Source: Nematostella vectensis (lineage: Eukaryota; Cnidaria; Anthozoa; Actiniaria; Edwardsiidae). From it: a DNA stretch of 64,000 nt. Shown piece by piece: positions 14,473 to 24,849 of the stretch. Position 1 is the stretch's first letter. Every line of letters begins with the position of its first letter. The stretch spans positions 12,846,887 through 12,910,886 of the forward strand of contig NC_064034.1 in the NCBI RefSeq assembly GCF_932526225.1, written 5' to 3'. Position numbers and translations under genes: made by a program. The notes below the pieces were generated by a model. The model worked only from the letters and a program-made list of their open reading frames with translations, did not search any database and was not told the origin of the DNA.

Positions 14473-14851
14473 CTGTGGTTACTTATAGATACATTGGCTG
14501 CGTTGAGTTGCTTTTTTCTCGTGTGTTCAGTGCGTCAGGTGTGTTTTTTTTCTCGGTCATTCAAAACGACCAACAAGGTCGCCATTGCGGCATCAACAAG
14601 AACGACAAGTACGCATGCGTATAGTATTCAAGTACGGCTCTTCTCCACAGGTAGTCCAAAATATATACAAAAAGGCTAACGAAACTTTACAAATCTAATA
14701 GCGTCGACAAAAAGTTAAGATTTCAAAAACATATGGAAGTCACACAATATTTCGCACTATGAATTAGTCTTCACATCTTATATATCATCTTTTTGTTATT
14801 GACAAATATATGGGGGTCCTGTGGTGCTAGCGGACCATTGCAACAAACAAA
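14473..14851. promoter_or_regulatory. Shared bidirectional promoter region GAK / GNAT-PARP
   Basis: The two start codons face outward and are 379 bp apart (GAK ATG at 14470-14472 on minus, GNAT-PARP ATG at 14852-14854 on plus). No TATA box is obvious near either start. The head-to-head spacing suggests a shared promoter; this is inference from layout. Confidence 0.5.
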
Positions 14852-17800
14852 ATGGCGGCCAATTCGATTTGCTGGAAGCTGCCTTCGAAATTTTCTTTCT
14901 TTTCCTCTAAACACAACAGAAAAATCGAAGTGCAGCCGTACATAGTGGAATTCAGAAGACTTCTAACATGTAGCACTGTTGGATTTCAAGAGGTCAGTAA
15001 GATTTTAATACAGCTTGACTTTTATTTGCGCTGTCATGCGTCTTAGTTTGTTTAGGTTGTTGTCGGTATCCAGGGGGGGAATTTATTTATTTTCTAGGTT
15101 TCCAACGTGGATTTACTGCACAGCGTTGTCGGATTGTATGACGTTTGTCTCCCAGATATAACGCCTGAAGTATTGTACCCGACTGTGTGCGCAAAATGGG
15201 CAAAAACATTGATTTTGGTCCGGAGTTACAGTGGTACGTACGATACCATCAATAATATTTTATAGCTATTATATTTATCTAAATCAGATGCAAGATATAA
15301 CAGGTAGGGGTATTGGTAGTATACTTAATGCAATGTCTAAAAAATGGACAATATTTTAGGAGTATTTCATGTCAGACATTCCGGGTTTGAGAAGAGTGAT
15401 CGTATACAATGAAATTAAACAAGATTTAGGAACTTTATACTGTACAAGCTCACAACACTTATGTTTTGATAAAGTGTAAATCCTTAAGGAAATTAAGAAG
15501 TTTCTTAAATGAAGCCTGTTTATTAACAAATACTGATGTTCTTGTTCCACTTATTTAGATATAATTAACGAGATGAAGGAAAAATATGGACAGAAAGAAA
15601 ATTCAGCAGTTGAAAGTGGTGGCCAAACAACTGAACCAGTAGCTTCAAGTTTTCTAAGTGAAAAAGAAGAGAACTCTTTTCTAACTGAAAAACATGTCAG
15701 ATGGGAAGATCAGGATTTAGAAAGTGAAAAATTGGATGAAAATGATAAGATACACAATGTTGAGGAGAAAAGTAAACAATCAGATAGTAGTGATAACAGT
15801 TCTGAAAACAGCTCTGCGGATGAAGAGGAGGATCTCACACCAAAGGAGAAAGACATTGTTGCTCAAATTACAGAACAAAAAGACACAAAGGAACCAGATA
15901 AGCTGATTTCTGGTGCAGTGGATAGTGGAGCCTCAGATAGTGGGGTGAGCTTGTGCAGACCTAAAAAGAAGGAGGAGGAGGATGTAGAGCCTGGCAAATT
16001 TGATGGAATATTCAGTGACTCTGAGGGTGAAGCTGTAGAGTCTGAGGAAGAAGACGATGACGAAGAAGATTATTCTACTGGAGTGGATGATTTTATTGCT
16101 GCAGCACTTGAACGGAAGGGACAAGTTCACCAAGGCATAGGTAAAATGGTATTTTGATAAGACATGGATCTTTATAAGGCAAGGGACTTGATGAGGCAAA
16201 GGACTTGATAAGGCAAGGGACTTGATAAGCCATGGGACTTGATAAGGCAAAGGACTTGATAAGCCATGGGACTTGATAAGGCAAAGGGCTTGATAAGCCA
16301 TGGGACTTGATAAGATATTCTATTGGACTTATTAATGATGTGATGCTATAGAAATAGCCATTATTTATTTTCAGCTGTAAAATTGTGTATTGTTCAGTCA
16401 ACAGAGACACAGTGGGGATAGAGTCTGTTCTCATTGGGGCTGCTACTTATGAGAGATGCTACAGGTATGCAATTCTTTAATAAAGAAATTAAGTGTTTAG
16501 GGTAAGATATTATGTTATAAGCTTAGAATTTACTAATCCAAGATGCTCTTTTGCAAAACAAATGGTTTCAATTATATGATAATTATATTAAGTTTAAGGT
16601 GGTGATAACTTAATTATTATTAAAATTTAGCCTCAAGGCCCATACACTGTATTTATATGTTGTGACATTTCTTTTTGTATTTCCAGTAATCCAAGAGAAA
16701 AGGTTGTCCAATTGAGTCTCCTCTCCATGAGAAAAAGATACAGAAAATGTGGCCTGGGCAAGCGACTCATAGAAGTAATGAGCCTAACAAGCATTTACTA
16801 AAAGTTTGATACAATCATTTGAAAAAGTGTGCCATTGCATTGAGAGTCATACTTTTATGTAGTTAAGAAGTGCAGTCTTGTACATTATCAAGAGTTGTGG
16901 TGAAGAAGGGTTGTTTTATTTACTGTCAGTAATTGCAAATATATTCCAAGCCATTTTCAGATTAATTTGCCTTTCTGTGGAAAAATATTATGAGGGTAAT
17001 TTCTTGGGTTCCCTTTATGTTGATTCTAAAATGATACCAATGTCTTCCTTTCTTGTCCTCAACCACGAGTGTTCTGATGGTTTACATGCCTTCTCCCAGA
17101 CCATTAAAGACCCCACAATCATGGGCTCATATGACAGTATTGCGGTGTATGCTGACAATGATGCTGTGGAATTCTTCAAAAAGAATGGCTTCTCAGATGA
17201 TGTTGTGCTCAATAGTAGATTCACGTGAGTTTGTACAAGGCATCGTCCACTACCCAAGCCTACCCCACCTGGTTGGACAGACACCCTGCACTTGACTTGA
17301 AGTCCACACAAGAGAAATTTAAATGTAGAATCCCCGCACAACACAACACTTTGCAATTCAAGGGCACAGGTCAATCCAGTGTCAGCTTTTGATCTTCAAA
17401 GAGTGTGAAAATAACGAGGCATCTTTCTTTTCACTAAACTATAGGGCAGTATAATAAAAATTTCTGTCCCCGTTGTACCAAATTCAATTATAATGCTTAT
17501 GCGCTAACTCACTTTCATAAAAGTACTGCATATGAGCTGTCTGTACCAATACAGGCTGGTAAAGTCAAGTATATTTGATCATGTGTTATATTCATTTGTG
17601 CTATAAAAAATACAGGGGCAGCGGAGTGGTCCCATAAAGGGGGGGGAGTTGGGGGAGGGGTGTGTAGTTGTTTTAGGGGAAGGAGTGGTTGGTGGTTTCA
17701 AATTCTTAAGCGCTATCTATAAGAATGCGGGGAATAACCTAGGTTTTGATGCACAGGATTTTAAACTTTTCAACAAATTTGTTTTCGGTTGCATATATTC

Positions 17801-20800
17801 CGCTTGATTAAAAAAACGTTCATATATAAAGAAACATCCACTCGCAAAAGTGTGTGTGTGGGGGGGGGGGGGGGGGCTGGCAACCCCCCCTGCCCCTCCC
17901 CTTCTGCCACCCCTGAAATAAAATATTTGATATTTGATCTAGCACTGTCACATGCATGAACCGTGAAGTGTGGTGTGCCTTCCCATTTTTACACAAATTT
18001 CCATGTGTTTTTTAGAGAACTGGCAGACCACTGGATAAACAGCACATTAATGTGCTACTTGCCACCCTTCACAGGTAAAAATGGTATTTTTTAAATTTTA
18101 ATGGTCAAAGTGTCTAATGATAAACACGGATTATCATGCATGGGATGGAGCAAATGTTTCCTCATCCTTTATCAATGGATGGTTTGATGGCTGGTATTCA
18201 GTATTTAGTGTTCCTCCTTGCATGCAGTCCTATCCCCCCCCCCTCAAACATAAAAAAACGTGTGTTTTCTTAAAGAATCACCAAACCTTAGATTTCATCC
18301 AGTATTGACATTATTCAAGCCATAGAAATTAGCTCTTTGTTACAACAGCATTTTATGTTTTACTGACATTATGGAACTTTCTCCTTCTTCCATTTTTATT
18401 TCAGGTTCAGATATCTCTGGTGTCTTCCGAAGTGACTTTGAAATCAAAGCCATGGACCAGGAAATGGAAAAGTGGTAAGAATCAGTGACAACCCCGAGAG
18501 ATAGAGGATACAAGGGGTTGAGAGGATGGGAAACATGTGCAATGGGAAGAGAGTATGCATTTTCACATATAAGCCCCCTGTACCGGTCGGAATATGCTGT
18601 GCGGGAGTAGAAGAAAGTAGAAAAGTAGAGGGAGCTTTTTCATCTGCTCCTTTTCCAAGGCATGCACTGTTTGATCATTGTACGCATTCTCTGTCCCAGG
18701 CGGGAGAAAAGCCTGGAAGCCTACCAGGCCCAGATGAGTTGTATGGTCCGTATGAAACATGAGATAAAGACCCTGAAAGCCATGGTAAGTACACAATATG
18801 TGCACATGGAACGAAGACACAATATAGGCAGATTTACTGATATAAATGTTTTATCTCCTTTTTTGCAACCTTTACACAGCTTGATCGTTGTATTGATGGA
18901 TTGCAGGTTGACACTCAAGACAATGTCATCAAGATATTGACAAGTGCAAAAGAGAGGCTTCTCAAGGAGAAGTATAAGCTTGGTAAATCCCTCTTATATT
19001 TAATATTTATCACTTCTATACACCTTCGGCCACCCCCTTATCCTTTCAATTCCCCTATCATGAGTTTTTCAATATGTTCATAATCTACAGAAAAGCAATT
19101 ACTGGATTTTAAAGCGAAAGATATTGACAGTGGATGGTCATTTGGCGACGATAGTGAAGGTAAGGGTGTCTGTGAATGTTACTTTGCTCATTTTCATTAT
19201 TCCACAAATACCAAAGTCACAAAGACTTTTACCACATCAAATACAGAAAGAGTATTTAAAGAAAAGCAGTAAACAAATTAGATGAAGAAATGAGTGTTGA
19301 TGATTGCTTATCACCTCCACATGACTAATCTTCTCTTCCTCACATTCTCTCCTCTTCGAAGGTTGCATAATAACCTTTTACAGTTTTATAATGGCCCTCC
19401 TACCAAGGGAAATGATTGAGTTACACATATAACTTTTCTGCTTCTAGATGAAGACAACTTCTATGAGTCACTTGCAAGCATCCTGAGCAAGCATCATGAT
19501 GGAGAGACTGAACACCAACTGGACTACCAGGCCATCTCAAAGGGGCATTTCTCTGAGGTGTCTAAAGGTGCAGTACTATGGCATGTGGTTTAAAAGGATG
19601 TTTACAAATACACCATTCACAGCCAGCAATTGGAGATCACTTGTTGTATCTAACTTCAATGCCCTGCATTTTTAGATGGGGTGGCTAGATTAAGATGGAA
19701 ATGTTTAATCTTGTTGTCTTATAGCCTGTGAAAGCAGATGTCACTCGAGAAATAACTTGTGGCTAGCTGCTAGAGGCATCTGCTTTCGTAGGTTATTAGT
19801 TTTACTTAGATCTGGACAAATCGGTGTATTGCTCTGTGAATTTTTAAAGAGGAGGGGCTGTAATGACAGCTGTCAATCACTCATATCTTCCAGAGGATGA
19901 GCAGTTGCTGAGCTCACTAGTACACTCACAGCAGGAGAAGCATGTGATGCAGCATGTAAGACGCAGCCTGATGTCCACCCACCTTTACTCTGACGTCACA
20001 GTGCTCAACATAACACAGGTAACCCACATGTCACTACTTGGCATAACACAGGTAACCTACATGTCCAAGCAGAACTAAGCATAACACAGGTAACCCACAT
20101 GTCACTATACTTGTCATGACACAGGTAACCCACATGTCACTATACTCAGTATGACACAGGTAACCCACATGAGACTATACTTGGCATGACACAGGTAACC
20201 CACATGTGACAGTACTTGGCATGACAAAGGTAACCCACATGTCACAGTATTCAACATAACACAGGTAACCCACATGTCACTATATACTCACCATGACACA
20301 GGTATACCACACGTCACTATACTTACCATGACACAGATAACCTAAATGTCACTATATTCAGCATGGCACAGGTAACCCACATGTCACTATACTCAGCATG
20401 ACACAGGTAACCCACATGTCACTATACTTGGCATGACACAGGTAACCCAAAAGTTACTATACTCAGCATGACACAGGTAACCCACATGTCACTATACTTG
20501 GCATGACACAGGTAACCCACATGTCACAGAACTCAGCATAACACAGGTAACCCACATGTCACTATACTTGGCATGACACAAATATACCAAATATTACTAT
20601 ACTCAGCATGACACAGGTAACCCACATGAGACTATACTTGCGTGACACAGGTAACCCACATGTCACAGTACTCAACATAACACAGGTAACCCACCTGTCA
20701 CTATACTCAGCATGGCACAGGTAACCCACATGTCACTATACTCAGCATGACACAGGTAACCCACATGTTACTATACTCAGCATGACACAGGTAACCCAAA

Positions 20801-23784
20801 AGTAACTATACTCAGCATGACAAAGGTAACCCACATGTTACTATACTTGGCATGACACAGGTAACCCACATGTCACTATACTCAGCATGACACAGGTAAC
20901 CCACAGGTCACTATACTTGGCATGACACAGGAAACCCACATGTCACTACACTCAGCATGACACAGGTAACCCACATGTCTCTATACTTGGCATGACACAG
21001 GTAACCCACATGTCACTATACTTGGCATGACACAGGTAACCCACATGTCACTATACTTGGTATGACACAGGTAACCCAATAGTTACTATACTCAGCATGA
21101 CACAGGTAACCCACATGTCACTATACTTGGCATGACACAGGTATCCCAAAAGTCACAACCCAGTATTACACAGGTAACCTAAAGGTTACTATACTCAGCA
21201 TAAACCAGACATGCCTTCAACAGCTTTTTCATCTTGTTGTGCTAACAGTTTCTACATCAGGTGATGTAATCATTTGTGAGTTGCCCCTCTTCCTCAGAAC
21301 CCTTTAGTTAATCATCCCACAGTTCTGATTGGATTTAACCTGCAGGTTAAATCCAGCCATGTGACCTTACTTGCCACGACCTTCGAGTCTCCTGCAGGAT
21401 CTGCGCGGGTCAATGATGCCACAACAAGTCACCAGCTTTACTTTTGTGGGGGGTCCTGTGAAGATAGCCTTAACCGCATTATCACACGAGGGTTTAGCAA
21501 GGAAGGTAAGAAAAAACGCTGAGGTACAGTGAGCTGGTGTTTGGATACCAGTTACCAATTTTAACACTTTTTTGCACGATACCCTTTAGAAACAGTGTTT
21601 TTTATGGTTACATCTCTATGGTAGTGTCAATGTCAATGATCACTGTCGTCTTTATCTCCCATGTCATTGTCATTGTGTCACCAACTTTATTGTCATCCAC
21701 CAGCATCATCATCATCAAGACCACTGCCATTGTCAACATCACGATCACCACCACTGCCATAGTTGTCATAATAATCAACAATCACCACCTTCCTCATCAC
21801 TATAGTCATCATCTACATCATTGACACTAGAGTCACCTTAACTTCACCACTACCTATTATCATCATCATTATCGACACCAGCACCACCAGCACCATTACA
21901 ACCATGACCATGACCATCACCACCATAAACAAGTGATTGACTCATCTCTCTATGTGATTGTTTAAGACTTCAACTCAGGACTGTACGGGAGAGGTCTTTA
22001 CTTCACCACGCATCCCGCACAAGCCTCGCGATTCACGGTGGTAAGTGCTTTACACTTTCCCTCGTATCATCTGGAAAGTGCTTTACACTTTCCCTCGTAT
22101 CATCTGGTAAGTCCTTTACACGTTCCCTCGTATCATCTGGTAAGTGCTTTACACTTTCCCTCGTATCATCTGGTAAGTCCTTTACACTTTCCCTCGTATC
22201 ATCTGGTAAGTGCTTTACACTTTCCCTCGTATCATCTGGAAAGTGCTTTACACTTTCCCTCGTATCATCTGGTAAGTGCTTTACACGTTCCCTCGTATCA
22301 TCTGGTAAGTGCTTTACACTTTCCCTCGCATCATCTGGTAAGTCCTTTACACTTTCCCTCGTATCATCTGGTAAGTGCTTTACACGTTCCCTCGTATCAT
22401 CTGGTAAGTGCTTTACACGTTCCCTCGTATCATCTGGCAAGTGCTTTACACTTTCCCTCGTATCATCTGGTAAGTGCTTTACACTTTCCCTCGTATCATC
22501 TGGTAAGTGCTTTACACTTTCCCTCGTATCATCTGGTAAGTGCTTTACACTTTCCCTCGTATCATCTGGTAAGTCCTTTACACTTTCCCTCGTATCATCT
22601 GGTAAGTGCTTTACACGTTCCCTCGTATCATCTGGTAAGTGCTTTATATGTTCCCTCGTATCATCTGGTAAGTGCTTTACACTTTCCCTCGTATCATCTG
22701 GTAAGTCCTCTACACTTTGCCTTTGCCTCGCATTATCTGTTTATTACCTCTGCTTATTACACTAAACCCTCCATCACACCGGCAGGCCGGCAAGCTGCTT
22801 CTTGCGAATGTCAAGCTCGGCTCGACAGACATGACACCACGTCAGGACAAACGCAGGTTAGTCAACCCAGAAGCATAGACCGCGGAAGCAAAAATTGAAT
22901 AGCGATAGGCACTCTCTATCATCCGTACCAAAAATCTGTTGGAATATCGTTCATTTCTTTTGCTAGAGGGGCCATCCCCTTCCCGAAAACCCAATCAAAG
23001 ATAACCATAAGCCGGACTTGTAGAAATGAGGATCGTCCTCGACTGCGTGATACTGTCTCAAATTGTCTTCACACAGTTGCATATTATGCTGATAAATCAT
23101 TCGCATGTTTCAGGGTTCTGCCCCCAGCTGGTTATGACTCCATCTTGGTAAGATTGTCGTCAAATATTTACAGTAGAATAACATTAATATGACCACCCAA
23201 ATTAGGCGGCCAGCCCTCAAATCACAGATACTTGTGAAGATCTTAGGGCTGTGTAAAACTTGCTCGGTCAGTTTCTCATCCGCTTCAATCAGATTTTCGC
23301 GCGGAAGTCGCGAATCTCCGCGTAAAATTACTTGTAATTCATTTGTACTGGCCGCTAATCAGTAAAAGATACCCAGACAACTTTTTAGGTTATCACAGGT
23401 TTTCCGCGCGCTCGCCCCAGGATCTTTAAGACCACCAAGAAAAACAACAGCCATTCATTGATATGAACTGCAGTCTCCTGACATCTTTATGTGGTCCCCA
23501 GACTCCCGGTCGGCCCACCTCTCCCGCGCCGTCCATTTCACGCATTCAAGAGTACGTAGTGTTCGACCCATTACAGGTAAAGCACCCGTTATCCATACAT
23601 AGGGATGGGTACCCGCTGAGGTAATTTCGCCCTCTTTCGCTCTGAATAATATGGTCTTTGCAATATAATATAAGGGTGCATGAAAAACCAAATACGTAAC
23701 AGCGTGTGATACGCGTCTGACTGCGTTTTTACGCTGCAGGCCGTCCCAGCGTACCTAATCGAATATACCACCACCAAGAAGTAA
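14852..23784 (+). CDS. GNAT acetyltransferase-PARP catalytic domain fusion protein, 19 exons
   Basis: Exons: 14852-14992, 15098-15233, 15559-16140, 16398-16464, 16687-16774, 17100-17224, 18016-18074, 18405-18474, 18700-18784, 18880-18982, 19091-19159, 19448-19567, 19894-20018, 21298-21505, 21967-22040, 22786-22856, 23114-23147, 23502-23576, 23740-23784. They total 2277 nt, 758 residues, all phases agreeing. Residues 1-92 unrecognised; 93-286 acidic and Ser/Glu-rich. GNAT fold about 287-380: acetyl-CoA loop RKCGLGKRLIE, then SIAVYADNDAVEFFKKNGF. Charged, coiled-coil-like stretch about 410-590. PARP catalytic domain about 591-758: CGGS in the position of the usual HG[ST], GRGLYF (Tyr 671), PPAGYDSIL, QEYVVFD (Glu 736). 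Likely nuclear or cytosolic, with no signal peptide. GNAT and PARP folds are recognised from motifs; the combination and its function are not known to me. Two introns begin as donor-containing minisatellites. Confidence 0.85.
16141..16315 (+). repeat. 18-19 bp minisatellite at start of intron 3 of GNAT-PARP gene
   Basis: Starting shortly after the donor at 16141, eight or so units of about 18 bp built on GACTTGATAAGGCAAAGG and a GACTTGATAAGCCATGG variant follow each other. The array ends near 16315, before the acceptor at 16397. The unit does not contain the donor itself. Confidence 0.8.
20013..21195 (+). repeat. 35-bp minisatellite whose unit contains a 5' splice site
   Basis: About 32 copies of a 35-36 bp unit fill the intron after the exon 19894-20018. 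The exon ends ...ACACAG and the intron begins GTAACC; almost every unit repeats ATGACACAGGTAACCC, the exon end fused to the intron start. The array therefore appears to have grown from the exon-intron boundary, giving tens of near-identical candidate donors. The unit is not a multiple of three, so moving one unit downstream would shift the frame. Confidence 0.9.
21331..21354. repeat. Perfect 24-bp palindrome inside a PARP-domain exon
   Basis: A perfect inverted repeat centred on CCTGCAGG lies in coding exon 21298-21505, encoding roughly GFNLQVKS. It contains CTGCAG followed by GTTAAA, which could act as a weak alternative splice site, but the exon reads open straight through. Confidence 0.85.
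21595..21935 (+). repeat. CAT/ACC-rich simple sequence in intron
   Basis: Low-complexity sequence dominated by ATC, CAT and CAC triplets fills the intron between the PARP exons at 21298-21505 and 21967-22040. It gives long but meaningless open frames. Confidence 0.7.
22041..22712 (+). repeat. 33-bp minisatellite of consensus donors, in frame with the PARP exon
   Basis: Twenty full 33-bp units and one degenerate unit start exactly at the intron's first base, after exon 21967-22040. Each unit ends CATCTG and the next begins at the donor. Of the 20 units, 17 begin GTAAGT, two GAAAGT and one GCAAGT. The unit length is 11 codons and the array is open in the frame of the upstream exon, reading VSALHFPSYHL or close variants. 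Choice of a downstream donor would insert n x 11 residues between GLYF...RFTV and AGKLLL without a frameshift. Confidence 0.92.
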
Positions 23785-23910
23785 TCGACGCTTGAACGAA
23801 TGGACCTGGGGCAGTGGAACAGATGATCGAGTCGTTAGACTAAAATACAAACTTTATCAGAAAGGGGGCGGGGGCAGGGGTATAAAACAGCACGAGGAAA
23901 ACGGAAAGAG

Positions 23911-23916
23911 AATAAA
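23911..23916 (+). promoter_or_regulatory. Candidate polyadenylation signal of GNAT-PARP gene
   Basis: AATAAA about 127 bases after the stop codon at 23782-23784. Position and sequence fit; no transcript evidence. Confidence 0.5.
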
Positions 23917-24627
23917 GGAAAGAAGGGTAATATCGCGGGAAACGAAAAGGAAACTAAAATGAGGTGAGATCTTCTTGAGGGATGCATGTCTGTTCTTGAC
24001 AGATAGAAGAAACGCCCTTTTTCAATATCTAATTTCCTGGGGTTTTTTTTTCCTTTCTGGCTTATGGAAGCATCTTCATGCGATGCGTGTAAATGCCGAA
24101 TTGTGTTTGTGTCACTAGATCCACGGGTGGGTCGTATCGTAACAGGTTTCTCGTTGGCTCAGCTTAGTTTGACAGCAGTCTGCGCGAGTGACACGAACAA
24201 GACAATTGCGATTACCATCGCTGGGTATAGAAACCACATCTATGTACGTCATTAACAACTTAGCAATAATCTAAACCCGTAAAGATATGTCGGGGTCACT
24301 TCTTCAAAAAGAATAGAACAGTTGATCGAGGGCGTGTGTGTTTGGAGTGTAAGACGCGCCAGGATTACCGCGCTTGTCGTCGAGGCTTGAGGGCCCACAG
24401 AAATTAACAACTTGCCAACGGGAAGCCAGTTAAGTGTTACTGCGGCGGGAAGCCGTTTGGGTGTGTCTGGAACGGAAGGCCAGTGAAGTGTTATCGTTTG
24501 TGAGAATAGGTTTATAACGCTACCGCAATTCCATTGTGGTTTTGGCGCGATATGATTACTGTTTTGAGCTCCCTGTTCTCAAATTTCCCTCGGGACTGTT
24601 TTACGGCGTGATATTTCACATCATTAA

Positions 24628-24849
24628 GGCCGGTTAACATTTGCGATTTTTTATGCAATTTCTGTAGCATCTGTCGTGGCGATTTTTTTTCTTACTCGCG
24701 CGTTGCAACGCCAATGTAAATGTGATGCAATCTCGGCGGTTTTTCGATGTTCGGCGATGTTGGAAACCTGTGTGATATCACTGCAAAAAAAAAAAAACGC
24801 CGCAACAGATGCGACAAAATTAAATAAAAAGCGCTAGTGTAAACCGGCC
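24628..24849. mobile_element. Short TTAA-flanked MITE
   Basis: About 222 bp with terminal inverted repeats GGCCGGTTAACA (left) and the complement of GGCCGGTTTACA (right), flanked by TTAA on both sides (24624-24627 and 24850-24853). No coding capacity. The terminal sequence differs from the TTAA element in the GAK intron, so it is a separate family. Confidence 0.75.

Noticed and set aside
16374-16464. GNAT exon starting at 16374
   Set aside because: With the leftover base from the previous exon it hits a stop; the acceptor at 16397 restores the frame and the GNAT sequence.
21224-21260. A 37-nt exon between 20018 and 21398 in the GNAT-PARP gene
   Set aside because: It fits the phase, but a single exon 21298-21505 has a better acceptor and gives a continuous PARP-like sequence without an extra intron.
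20013-22712. CRISPR-like repeat arrays
   Set aside because: Repeats are directly adjacent with no unique spacers, lie in introns of a spliced eukaryotic gene, and are minisatellites.
22033-22898. Long repeat-encoded open frames on both strands (VSALHFPSYHL and LPDDTRESVKH) as proteins
   Set aside because: They arise from the 33-bp minisatellite unit being a multiple of three. Only in-frame donor choice, not an independent gene, is plausible.
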